Source of the DNA: Sphagnum magellanicum
Taxonomy: Eukaryota; Streptophyta; Sphagnopsida; Sphagnales; Sphagnaceae
NCBI GenBank assembly: GCA_021904315.1
Contig: CM038907.1
Location: forward strand, 16,933,223-16,997,222
Length of the DNA stretch: 64,000 nt
Reading direction: 5' to 3'
The translations under genes were made by a program, and so were the position numbers. Below the pieces are notes generated by a model. The model saw only the letters and a program-made list of their open reading frames with translations. It was not told the origin of the DNA and did no database searches. Each line of letters starts with the position of its first letter. The first letter of the stretch is position 1. Positions 50,401 to 61,324 of the stretch are shown piece after piece.

Positions 50401-53400
50401 AAGTATTGACTACCTTCTATATGGAAGTGAAGTCCTCATTAGTGTAGTCTGTTCAAATTTTGGGCATCCAATTAAAGGAAATACTCTTCCTCTGGGAATT
50501 CCTCTTCAGATGAGTCGGTTACTGAAAGTTGAAGTGAATAATCTAGAATCTTGCCCTGAAAGACTTTGATGTACTTCTGACGACAGGCTTCAAGTGCACT
50601 TTTCAACTTTGGACAGTACAGAAGTGCCATCCAGTACTATAAGAATGCTCTTTCTCTTGGAACCATTGTTCAGGAGCACATCAACCTGATGCGGCTTGCC
50701 ACCTGGCATCAACATCTTGCAAGAGCTTATGTTGCACTGGGGGACATCAACAACAGTTGGCAGCACAATCTGCTGGCTCTTGAAATAATTGGAGAGCACC
50801 TTCCAGCCAATTTCTCAGTTCAGTGGTACAGCACATTTCCATATGTGGATTGTGTATCATTTTTCAAACTGACATTTGGAGTCTTCAAGCTTTGCAAAAG
50901 AGGCGATATTTGTGCTGGTTTTGGGGTTGGGAAGGCCTTCAGATGTGGAGCATTGTCACAGCTTGCAACTCTTGCTATCCTAAGGGTAATGTATGAGTTT
51001 TTCCCTGAAAGTATCTTTGTGTCCTTCATAGCTGCATGCATACTGCCATTATCTAGATGTACCATGGGACAAACATGTAAGAATGGGATCATCAAATTGC
51101 TAACTCCGATGCAACAACCTTGTGGTGCAATCAACTTACAGGAGGACCTTCAAGCAGCAAAGTATTTGAGCCATCGGTGCTTATCCATGGCTCTAAGTGC
51201 AGGCAAAGAACTGCCATTAGAAGTGGCCAGAGCACACTCTGTGCTGGCTCTGGTGGCTGGTAATAGACATGTAGCCAAGCGCCACTTGAGAGTATGTTTG
51301 GAAATGCTGACAGAGCAAGCTGAGCTTCTCCGAGTCAAGCTGAGCCAAGCTGGAGATATCCATCATAACCTTTCATGTGTCTACCTGTTTCATGGTAATG
51401 TGTACTGAATCCAGATTGGAATTGTTGAAGGGGTGAAAATTAGAATAAAGAGAGAAACCAACCATTTAAGTTTGCAACGTAAGGTTCTAGAGAAAGCAAA
51501 GACAAATTAGAGAAGAAATGTAAGTTACACTTATTGTGTTGCAGGTGAATGGTATCTAGCTACATCTCATGCAGTGGAGGCAATGAGAGCCTATAAGGTA
51601 TGCCAAGGACACAAGGAATTCGACTTGTGCCAGTGCTTGAAGGCTGTTAGCCAGTTGTATCAGGTGCGGGGCTCACAGAATTTCTCAAGTTAAAGCTCAT
51701 TTATGGACTGGTTTGAAAAGGTCATTGAACTTGATTTTGGACTTCATACCTCTAGGATGTAGTTTAAAATGTTCAATCCCTGATTATCACTGCTGTCTCT
51801 CTGATGAGACTTAGCTGTGAACTGGACATCAGTCTCATCTATGATTTCCACAGGGTGAATTGGAAGAGTGCCACAAGAAAGGCTCCACACTACTTGCATC
51901 TTGTAAAGATGACCCTCAGCTGCAAGTGTGGGCACTTTTCTTGGTGGTAGTGAGCTTGAATGGTATGGAACGCTACAAAGAGGCTGCAGAAGCTTTGGCC
52001 CAACTCCAAATGAGTGACTGCCCATTTTGTACATTGGCATTGCAGGTGGGTATAAAACTCTCACTTGTAGAATTTAGGAGAGGTTCTGGATAGGAAAGCA
52101 CTAGATGGTCTGTTTGCTTAATGTTTTGACAGCTGAGAGGTTGTTAATTAGACATGTAACACACCAAATATGATACATCACAATGAAAGAAGCACCAACA
52201 CAAGTTGTAAAGGAATCAACACATAAAGTATTTCTATGCTGTATTGTGGGGTCTGGTCACTGTAATTCAGGGCTTGGTTCTTTTCTAATGCTTTAGTGAG
52301 AGACTGGCCCATTAGTGGAGAGAGTATGCTCTACTTCATGACTTCATTTGATGAAAACTCACACAATCCAACTTCTAGTAAGTATGCCCATTTGTCCCGA
52401 TTCATAGCGTTCCTTGGCTTTGCAAGATGTGAAGTGATGGTGGCTTGGAAATTTCAGAGCTTTCCCAAACCAACAAATCATTCTCGCATTATTCTGTTTT
52501 ACTGTTTATGATAGTGAAGGAAACATTGTCTATCACAGTAGGAAGCAAGCAAAGATCTGAATGTTGGTGGTATCAGGTGAAAGCTGTAGGGTGGACAGCT
52601 TCCATGCATACAGAGTTAAGAGAAAAGGTGATAAAGGAAGCTTCCACATTGGTGCCACAGCTTATCAGCATCACCCCTCTGACTCTGATGTTTCCATTGG
52701 CTTTAGCTTCAGCCATTGAACTGTTCCTTCCAGAGCACCCCAACAGCTTTTGTCCTCAAGATAGAGAGAGAGAACAAGTTGTGGAGCTTCTCCTCAATCA
52801 CTTGAAAATTGTGTCCACTCGAATTGGTGAAACACTGCACTCTACCTCTTCATCCTCTCTCTTCTTGCATTTTCAGGCTGTATGTTCCTTCTCCCTGTAT
52901 TGTGATTGTCTAGTAGCATTTGTGACTCTGGCATTTCTATTGAATCAGAAATCGCTTTGTGCTTCAGCTTCCCATGTCTCATGGTTGACAAGCTAACATT
53001 TGGTTGAGCTGCACAAAAAAACAGAAATTGCAAGGGTGTATTACAAACTATACAAAGCTCGCCTCACATATATGAGAGGGAACATAAACGTGGCAATTGT
53101 TCAATTCAAGGCAGCAACCATATCTGCTTCTAAGTTTACAATGAGGTACGCAATTCCTCAATATCTTTCAATTCTAGTGATTTTCTCATTTTTCACTTAT
53201 TGAAAAGTTTGTGTGGACCAAACCATATTTGAGAACCTGGAGAGTAGAACATATGATGAGATTATATTGTTTTCAGCTTCTTGCAAACTGATATAAAACC
53301 CGGTGAAACACTGAAATCCAAAGGCTTGCAGAAAAGATGGCACACCCATGGATAGAAGAGTGCAACCAGGCAGTTGCTATGTCAAAAGTAACACCAGCTT

Positions 53401-53991
53401 GATTACAAATTTATTAATATTGTGGATCATCCAAAGGCCAAGGACTACTACTACACTAAGTTCTTACCTGTTCCAGTTTTGTAATTCAAAATGTCTTATT
53501 GCTGTCTCTGGAATTGTAAGTCAAGGGAGTAGTACACTTGCCCATGACCACAAATTGTTCCCTTAGGTAGGAGAAGATAACAGAAGCTGGTTATGTGAAA
53601 TCTTTGAGACATCAAATAAATGAAGAAGGCATTTTACAAAAGGTAAGTGATCAAATGGTGGACTTGTGAGGTGAGTGGCAGTAGCTATGAGTGCCGGTGG
53701 CTATGAGTGCTGCTGTTGGTTGACTCATTACTGCTATTTGCCTCATCTATTGATAGATGGATGTGCATCTAGTTTTATTTGTTGTACAAAACCAATATAC
53801 TTATCCAGATTTCCACGTCTGCTGAAGATGGTGTTCATCCATCCAGACCGGATTGTGTGTTAGCATATAAGCAATTATCAGCACAGAATGTTCCTTATCT
53901 ACGCCACAGTCAACCAACAACCACCAGTGCACTGTCTGTCCATTGGAAGCTTATGATGAATCAGTTGTGCATGAGTAACATATCTCGGTAA
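37335..53991 (+). CDS. Soluble-type (ADCY10-like) adenylyl cyclase with nested receiver domain, ~36 exons, ~2,168 aa
   Basis: Exons: 37335-38003, 38211-38322, 38374-38403, 38843-39003, 39533-39574, 39755-39808, 40222-40299, 40351-40371, 40668-40853, 41616-41757, 42020-42051 (weak), 43095-43418, 43558-43708, 43909-44092, 44448-44674, 44845-45089, 45927-46676, 46954-47064, 47353-47554, 47718-47920, 48041-48207, 48382-48496, 48776-48973, 49152-49222, 49534-49603, 49790-50011, 50587-50985, 51142-51394, 51545-51663, 51854-52045, 52577-52879, 53009-53145, 53277-53302, 53332-53387, 53571-53642, 53809-53991. All join in frame. Order: disordered N-terminus; cyclase C1 split by a receiver; C2; P-loop NTPase; long helical-repeat C-terminus. 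The C1-C2-NTPase order is that of soluble adenylyl cyclase, which makes cAMP from ATP and in animals serves sperm motility. Flowering plants lack this class. No signal peptide or membrane segment is evident, so it is likely cytosolic. Confidence 0.88.
38843..40371 (+). other. Cyclase C1 domain, first half (exons 4-8)
   Basis: VLIADITGFTPLTE carries the first metal-binding Asp (about residue 290). FAGDSMIVCFPVD carries the second (about residue 342). The linking strand-helix reads AIELVLNYGGDITK, then CALRAAACGFDLVSNLG. This is the class III nucleotidyl cyclase fold up to the helix before the central hairpin. The intron after exon 7 uses a GC donor (CCCAG|GCATGC at 40299/40300). Exon 8 is only 21 bases. 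Confidence 0.88.
40668..43190 (+). other. Receiver (REC) domain inserted in C1 (exons 9-12)
   Basis: Beta-1 is VHVLVADGLVLNRVVLSRML, where the usual acidic pair is reduced to AD (Asp at about residue 432). Next come VVLAANGRDAVAAHGKQTFQ and the phosphoacceptor strand LIFMDVNIPIMDGFEATRQI (Asp at about residue 476). The closing motif is MASGMDDLLIKPLTM (Lys at about residue 533). These are the hallmarks of hybrid histidine kinase/ETR-type receivers. The beta-4 strand with the conserved Thr/Ser could not be found; the 32-base exon 11 at 42020-42051 that bridges the gap fits frame but not homology. Confidence 0.85.
43360..44092 (+). other. Cyclase C1 domain, second half (exons 12-14)
   Basis: LTLTLKVMIGMGE at the end of exon 12 continues in exon 13 with VCTLSVGGGVQVPTG and PRWEFFMADIP, then ELAKSGDVILSPEAWTHI. 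These correspond to the hairpin, the WEFF strand and the closing helix that follow CALRAAACGF in uninterrupted soluble cyclases. The junction of exons 13 and 14 uses a GC donor (TCTG|GCAAGG at 43708/43709). Reading it this way restores the family sequence AKSGDVILSPEAW. Confidence 0.85.
44448..46020 (+). other. Cyclase C2 domain (exons 15-17 start)
   Basis: MRHVTCIFLGLPSL replaces the metal-binding strand without the Asp, followed by GALAQFRMDEKGAGYLMICA and FGLPG. KRCEYTVFGDTINLSARLM retains a Lys, an Asp suited to adenine recognition, and the Asn-x-x-x-Arg pair that stabilises the transition state. It closes with ILADMETYKATSN. C1 therefore supplies metals and C2 supplies base and transition-state contacts, giving one expected active site. 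Confidence 0.85.
46100..48973 (+). other. Cyclase NTPase (AAA/STAND-like) domain
   Basis: DLLIGREVEYQIF opens the domain. Walker A is GHAGIGKS (about residues 1045-1052). Walker B is CIIFMEDAQ (about 1300-1308). It continues with KTWQLLDKPSW, VAACRPFGCH, VVIHLRELSETATEELVQQK and RTHGHPLFAEQMASAL. This order matches the NTPase half of soluble adenylyl cyclase. A Ser/Lys-rich insert (exons 18-19, for example RKSFGLTRKSFEAKRTS) separates Walker A and B more widely than usual. The intron after 48207 uses a GC donor (CTCAG|GCAAGG). Confidence 0.82.
49152..53991 (+). other. Cyclase C-terminal helical-repeat region
   Basis: After a winged-helix-like segment (VASVIGLNFSVDLLLSILNE; VDMLWQVIKDVIYEMLPFKQ; RRHIHAHIARELL) come TPR-like helix pairs. 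Examples are ASSALFNFGQYRSAIQYYKN, HQHLARAYVALGDINNSWQH, EDLQAAKYLSHRCLSMALSA and VYYKLYKARLTYMRGNINVA. The last four coding exons are short (26, 56, 72 and 183 bases) and were placed by frame. The stop is TAA at 53989-53991. Such tails serve protein contacts in this family. Confidence 0.75.
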
Positions 53992-55990
53992 CCTCGGTAA
54001 CCTATCTTGTAAAGAATAGCTCCTTTTGGTAGGTATGTACAAAGGAGAATAGGTAATAGGTGGATTCTAGGTAAGTAGATGCATGTGGATGGTTAGTACA
54101 TCAGTAAAGGGCTAGCGAGTTGTTTGTAGGTGGATAGTGAAAACTGAAACTGAGCTAATCACCTTTTGGCTAAGGAACTGGAACCCAACAGAAAATTGTT
54201 TCCGATGCACCTGCACTATGCATCCCTCCTGGAGTGCAAGTGGCTGGTGGTCTGTGGTTCACCATATCCCCTAATCTTGGCCTCACTCTAGATGGTCTTT
54301 CTTGCGCTTTCAGCATGCTAATACTGTTATGAAGAACAAGAGTTGTTACACAAGATCCTTGGCGTTTCAAGTTCAGGTGCACAAGGAAAGAATTGTGCCA
54401 TCCAGCTGAAAATCCGGGTTGAGAGAAGTTGATGTATAGGGTAAGGCACCCACCCAAGGGACTTCACAAGTTTGAGCACTTGTAAACAAGGGTAATTGCT
54501 CAATGAAAAGGGCAAAAGCTTATTTTTCGAAAAAGGATGAGTTTTAACAAAATGTCACCCATTGGACCAACTTGGGCAAGTGTGTAATCTTGTGGATGCA
54601 TCCCAGCAAAGTTCCAAGAGGTTCACAAGAAAAGCAGATTCAAAATACAAAGGAATTAAGTTTTTATTCAGCCAACTTTGGTTCCAACCGAAAATCTTGA
54701 ATTGATTAGGCAATAGGTTATGTAGGGTTTTATGTGAGAAGACACACCTACACTAATAGAGAGAGCTCTAAAAAAGCAGCAACAATGAAGCAGTAGCAAT
54801 CTGCATCTTTTGTTTTGTCCTTTGAAGGGTTTCACCAAAAAACATGTTCTTTTGCCATTCTAAGAGCAATTGATTACATCATGTTGTTAGCAAGAAACAA
54901 CATAAAAGACCAATGACCTCAAACAATTGATCAATTTATGAATCCTTCAAAAGAAAAAAATTGTTTTGAATGACTTGTAAGCATGATTTTCAAATTAAAC
55001 AAAGAACAACAAATAGGAATAGCCTATTGGAATATGATATACGAAATATTGTAGCAATGGTGAGGGAACCTATTATGTTGAGAAAACTATTGGAAGATTT
55101 TTTTATGTATCAACAACTTGTCATTCTTATGAGAACATTGGAAATGGAAAGTTTCCTTGAATTTCATGTTCACTTTTTGAAAACATGATGTTTCTTTCAC
55201 AAAGGTATAAGCATATGGCTTGTGTCAAATGGTGCTTGTTTTTCATTACATGAGGAAACATGTCTACATAGTAACAATTCCAAATTTGTGTTGAGATGGA
55301 AAAATCAATTATCAGCAAGTGGATCATCAACCTTCTTCCCAATGAAATACATTCTTGTAGGATTGATTAAAACACATAATTATTGTAGTTGGCTTCAAAA
55401 ACAAATCAAATGCACATTAGTGGGTACCTAAGTTTGGAAAGGAACATCATGGTTATTGGCCTCCTTTAGTCATTGAAGGTTTGACTCACATGAAAGCTTG
55501 GGCATTCCAATTGTATACCCCAACCCCAAGTTGTATTCCAATGTCAATGGCTTCATGGTAAATGCACTACTTGAAGGGGGGTGAGCAGTATTGGAAAGCA
55601 AAATCCAAAATGACATAATCAGTTGCAAGGAATATTTGATGAAAACAAACCATGTGATGGAACAAGCATTCAAGGATGAGCAAGCAAGGCAAACTACTTC
55701 ATTGGCTTTCAACAAAACATTCAAATGTAAGCATGGTAAGTTGTTGCCTACTACATTCTTCCAACCTTTCATTCCATGTGCTTGATATCTTGATTGCCAA
55801 GCTCAAGTTGTTGCCATTGGTTAATTTCTGGAGACTATGCCTATTCATTTAGTTCATACTAAATGACAATTGCATTGCCATGGGCCTCAAACACTAGGTG
55901 CAAATAGGGTTTCAACCATTATAATTGTGCAATATGAATTCAATTTGTCAACGAGCTATAACTGATTTCATTCTTGAAACTTGAATTGTT
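53992..55990. other. AT-rich intergenic DNA with unidentified fragments
   Basis: The first few hundred bases are probably the cyclase 3' untranslated region. Fragmentary open frames at 54457-54170 (minus), 54970-55188, 55222-55431 and 55591-55785 show no recognisable domain. They look like eroded repeats of unknown family. Confidence 0.4.
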
Positions 55991-56039
55991 GGACCTATAC
56001 GAATGCCCCATGACTAGCATTCCTCAATAGAAATCTTGC

Positions 56040-58150
56040 ATGTTTGGCCTAATGAAGTCATTGCATTACTTGGACAAGGCAAATGACAAAGATGATGTGC
56101 AACCAAAGTTTGACAAGGAGGAAAAGTTGGAAGACAAGGACATGGATGATGTTAACAATGTGGAAGGGGATGGCAATGATGAAGAGAGAATGGGCATCAA
56201 CTATAAAAAGGTTATTGTGTGTAAAGACAATGACTACAATGAAGGCAAAGAAGAGGAAGAAGATGATGATGGAGAAAAAAATGATTATATAGTAGATGAG
56301 GATGAATGCATGTTATAGTGTAAACAAAAAACTATCATAGTTTGATAGTTTTCAATACATGTAGAACTTTGATATATCATAGTGGATGTTTGGAAAACAT
56401 TTTCTAACAAAAAATTTCAATTAATGGTGGTTTACATTCCAATATATCATTTTATCATGAAATTGGGACAAATATGAAAAAATCAATTATTAATTGGAAT
56501 ACATTTTCACTTTACAACAGCCCTATCACAATTTGTAATTATAAAAAATGACTACAAATGACTAAATTAATGGTAATTTATTCGTAAAATTTTGCAAATG
56601 TAAAAAAACAACCATGAAGAAGAATCTTCTTCACCAAAATTTTCAATTTTTCTTTTCAAGTTGTGAAGTTCATATTAGATTTTTTTAAACATTTGTTAGT
56701 ACATTATGTTATAATAATAACAACAATGGCTATGATTTTTTTAAGTTATAAAATGTTCTTCCATTGGAAATGTAGTTGGGTTAAATGTAGTTTTTACTAT
56801 TTTACATAAAAAGAATGAATTTTCAAAATTAATAAAAAATGGTAATATGCTATCAAATAAGGGTTATAAATCAATGTTTATAAAATTAGTGGTGTACTTT
56901 TACACAATGATGCAACTATTAATCAAGCTCATATTGATGGGTTTAATAATTTATTTTAGGTTTGAAGCTCAAATTAACTACATGTGATGATTAGAAAATT
57001 TCAAAGTGAACAAAATTTTACATGTTACTATATTTTATACTTTTTATACTATATGTAGTCCTAATTTCATAGCCACAAAACCTACCAATACAAATGACAA
57101 AAGGATAGGTCTAAATTTAAATCAAAAACACAAAACAAAAGGATTAAGACAAGAACACAAATGTTAAATAGAAAACATGAAATGTGCAAGACCCAAGTAT
57201 AAATGAATTTTTATTGCAATGAAGTAAATAAACACAAAAAACAAAAAAAGGTTATAAAACAACATTGTACCTCAAATTGGAGTTCAACAAATGAAGATAA
57301 TGGGGATCCTATCTTTATTTATACCCCTTTGGGGATTTAGCTCAAAAAAACTTCATTAGAGATTTCCAATGTGCCCACCGACTAGAGAAACTTCTTGAAA
57401 GGCTTTTTAATTACAAGTGAACTATGAGTTGATTAAAAGTAGAAATTAATTAAAAATCAATTATGAACTATAGATGAACATTCATATGAATGAACTCCAT
57501 CCATCATGTGAAAGTGGTGTCTGTGACATTGTAAAGGAACTATAAGCCACTTCAACAATATTCATGGCCCAATGATGACAAGGTCAAAAAAACAAATGAC
57601 ATGGATATGAGGTCAAAAAGGAGGAGGACATGGACAATGTTAAGGTTCAAAATATCAAAAACAAGAATGATGAAAATAAAGGGGCTAGAGATGAGAACAA
57701 AGAGGAGCCCATTGGTGAGGAGACAAGGATGAAGGTGATGCTGATTTTTTCTTTCCTAGCTTCACAAATTAATCACAAAAAAATAATATGACAATTATGT
57801 TTTCATTTTCCTCCTTTCAAACACATAATGTGTGTTACTTTTGGAGGTTGAAGATTTCCAAATTGTCATCACCAATATTTTACAAACTTCAATTTTTTGT
57901 TTTAACCATGAAAGGTCTAAGGTGTTTCATGGAAACACTTGTACAAGACCGTTTCTATTGAACACATCATCTTGTTTAGTTTTTTGAAGTTTGTTGTTTC
58001 AACTTATTTCATAAAACATGCAAGTGGTGCACATATGAACACAAAAGACAAGCTTGATGTTCAAGAAAATGATGGCAAGGAAGCCAAAAGTTGAAAGTTT
58101 GGAGAAGATGAAAAAACCAATGAGGTGGAAGACAAAGGCAAATACAAATA
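56040..58150 (+). pseudogene. Acidic coding-like remnants, partly similar to the acidic-protein gene
   Basis: 56040-56318 is open for 92 codons of Glu/Asp-rich sequence (KDMDDVNNVEGDGNDEER ... EEEEDDDGEKNDYIVDEDE). A shorter acidic piece lies at about 57590-57740. At 58053-58110 the sequence shares a 22-bp match with exon 2 of the acidic gene (21590 on), plus TTGGAGAAGATGAA at nearly the same spacing (45 versus 48 bases). The AT-rich flanks hold nothing recognisable. Possibly an old captured or duplicated copy; low-complexity convergence is an alternative for the 56-kb part. Confidence 0.4.
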
Positions 58151-58669
58151 AAGAAAAAAAATAATCAAACTACAACATTTGTTCCTTCAACTTGTTATCC
58201 TTTGGATTATAGTTCACAATTTACAACAAGATGTAATTGAAGTTACTTTTGGTCCTCCAAAGGGTGAGCTTTCAAATGTATTTCAAGTTGTTGTCTATTG
58301 TTTGATGTTATGACACATAAGTGTTTTTGTTCCTAGTCCTATGTAAAAGTAGGGACAATATTAGAAAGGTGATTTTAAGAGGGAGTGGCAAGGTGTATTC
58401 AAGTGTGCATGTCTTTCAAGATTTTATGGAAGGCATATGTGTTGTTGCTTGTGTTAGAAAATTTAGGACTTTGTCACCCTCACACAAGTTTTGTGGTTGC
58501 ATTTGATTCAATGGAATTGTTAAGAACACACTTGAAAACAAAATCTTCCCCTTGTTCATCATATGATAATACAATTTGGGGAATAACATGGTTTTTTGCA
58601 AGGTAAAGTTATTAAATTGTGTTTTCAATTTGTGAATGTGTGACATGTAGTGTCATGACGTACAGTGTT

Positions 58670-59300
58670 GCAAGGGTGTAAATCCACAATAAACTCTACT
58701 AAACAAAAAGACTAAAACTAGTCAAAGGCAGAAAATAATCAACCAAAAAGATATGCACGCACATATATATACAATGCACAAAAGGAGGCTGAAATGAAAT
58801 TCTCATGTATATTATATTGCAAAAAAGGAAAGAAAACATAGTGTATGTAAATGGTGATCGTGTAATAGCCACCGTGAGCATCTAAAAATCCAGTCTGACT
58901 ATGGAAAACACTCTCCTTGACAAAGGAATTCTATAAAAACTAACAAGAGAAGGGAGGAGCTTGGCCTTTTATACTCTTGTCAACAAGTTGAAACCCTAAA
59001 CAAGCCATAACCCTAAAATACCTAATAATGTACAATAACCTTAAAAGCGTACATTAACCTTAAAAGGCATGAATGGCATGCCCGTAACCAGTCGCATGTA
59101 TGAAGCCATGCATATGGGCATGAGAGCTGTCGTGGCGTGTTGTGTCGTGACGTAGGGGTTATAAGGGTGTAAATCCATAGTAAACTCTACTAAACAAAAA
59201 GATTAAAACCAATCAAAGGCAAAAACTAATCAACCAAAAACATATACACGCACATATATATATAATGCAAAGAGAAGGCTAAAATGAAATTTTCATGTAT
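58670..59300 (+). repeat. Pair of ~140-bp direct repeats about 490 bp apart
   Basis: 58670-58808 and 59160-59300 share AAGGGTGTAAATCCA, TAAACTCTACTAAACAAAAA, CACGCACATATATATA and GAAATT.TCATGTAT in order. They may be remnants of a non-autonomous LTR-type element or of one repeat inserted twice. No coding parts were seen between them. Confidence 0.7.
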
Positions 59301-59738
59301 CCCCCCCTAGACCTGAACCGGGAAAAGCGTGGTATGGTTTAAGTAGAAATCAAGGTGTTGCAGGAAAACATGATGAACAGTACCAAATGCCGACGGGAAC
59401 TTGAGTGAGTTTCGGCTTAAGGTAGAATAGATGGTATCCACCATTACAATTATTTCAAAGCAGCATCTGATCAACATTGTCTATCCTTTGACATACCTGA
59501 CATGGATAGTTAAGTGGAAGAATCCAAGTTGATGTGTAATGGTAGGATTTAAGTTCAATAGGTGGCAGGGCGCACAATTTTTGGAGTGATCCCGAATTGT
59601 GCGTCCGTTAACTCCTTGCAACTCCAACACACCTAAAGCCCTAATCACCTCAATCCTCAAGATAATGTGACCTGAAGAAGTGTCTAAAATATCATTAGGT
59701 TGTCGTTGGAGATATATAAAGTCACTAACATCAAATTG

Positions 59739-60573
59739 TCACACCTTAAGTTTGTAAGTGCCACCTTGTGTGTGTGCATACTGTAAGGTGTCTTGATGTT
59801 GTGCAATGGACAAGTTCTCCATGGCCATGGGCATAACCCTCTTGGATAGAGCAACCTTCTTTACGATGACCCTAGCCCAAGTGGCTAGGGGGTCCTTGTA
59901 CACAACATCTAGTTTGTCTAGTGGAAAATGTAACATAATGTTGTATTTGGACAAATCGTTGTGCAAAATTCCACAATGATGTATTGCATTCATAATATTT
60001 ATTAATGCCCATGCCAACTTCACATGATTTCACCTAAAGGCGACAAGTCATGTTTACCCTTCCATATTTGACCCCCCTTGCCGCAATAAAGTATGATTAT
60101 CCATAATGGGGGAGTACTTCGTGTTGTAATCCAACATTTTGCGAAGAGTTCTCCCATTCCGCCACGATGTGCATGCATTTATGTTTTTTGTGTGGATGGC
60201 AAGGAATTTGAAAACATTTGGATGTTTGCACAAGCATGCGAATCCTTCCACTGATCATTGCTTATGTGTTTCTCACTTATCATCCATCTTCAGTGTCTTC
60301 CTTGGCAACTCAATCATGCTCAGGATGCAATTGAATCTTTCAATTTACACCTTGTGCACCACACCATAGCCACCCTAATTGTTTCCACCCAACAATGGGA
60401 GCACATTTGTTGTGCTTATAATCCATTACACACCACGACCTCCAATTTGGGCCAAAAGGTTTTGAGTTCCTTTTTCCATCCATGGTGCAAACCTTTTCTT
60501 CTTCGACCAATTCTTTGAAAATTTGGCTCACCATGAAATTGTTTCCCACAAACTCGCCACCTCTATGCTCCAA
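59739..60573 (-). pseudogene. Protein-kinase-like fragment (catalytic loop HND variant)
   Basis: Minus-strand frames read HPNVFKFLAIHTKNINACTS, TLRKMLDYNTKYSPIMDNHT and then MKLAWALINIMNAIHHCGIL followed by HNDLSKYNIMLHFP. The last is a kinase catalytic loop with HND replacing HRD, retaining the Asp and the downstream Asn. The conserved Lys lobe and DFG motif are not visible, and the fragment spans more than one frame. It probably belongs to a multicopy, decayed kinase-like family scattered through this genome and is not an expressed kinase. Confidence 0.6.
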
Positions 60574-61324
60574 TGCACCTTGTCCTTTTGTTGATAAAAG
60601 ACATCAAACCATTACCATAAATTTTGCATTCAAACCATTCTGGAAACCCTTTAGAATTCTAAAGCTCGGTGTATTGCAAAGAACCATCTAGTTTTGCCAA
60701 AAACTTATGCTCCATGACCTATTTTCTTTAGGCTAGTTCTTTGCTTGTTCACAAAAGCACTATCAAGGTGTGCCATTGTGTGTTCCATGAAAAATGTCAC
60801 GACAATTTCCTAGAATTGTCATGTTGCAATTCATTTAAGATAATTATCTTCAAGCTTTTGATGCTTTCGAGATTGTGTGGATGAAATGTTTTCACCACTA
60901 GAAATTTCTACAACCCTTCACTTATGCATGGTTGAGGGTGGGCTGCTCAAAGGTATGGGGGGGAAAATATTAAATGATGTGTGGGATAATTTGTTTTGGG
61001 GGTTTTGGTAAGATTGTCCGCCTGATGGTTATCTACTCAATTACATTGTTGAAATCTTGGATGAAAAATCCAAAACCTTTCCAAACACTAATTGTTATTA
61101 GCAATTAGAGTTTCAAAAAGTCAAGGTTTCATGTGTTCCAAAAAAATTTCAAAATGTGAAAAAGATCGCCCCTTCACTAGGGTTCACCTCAATTTAGCCA
61201 AGGTTCCATGTAATGGTTATAAATGGGCAATGAAAGACACAAAACTCAAATGTTTTATGAAAACAAAGGTGTTAAAAAATGAATCAAAAGTTGCATTTTA
61301 AAACTCATATACCCTCAAAAACAT

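Noticed and set aside
53348-53566. 72-codon frame in the cyclase 3' region
   Set aside because: It is the wrong frame over exon 34 (53332-53387), whose spliced frame reads KMAHPWIEECNQAVAMSK and continues into exon 35.
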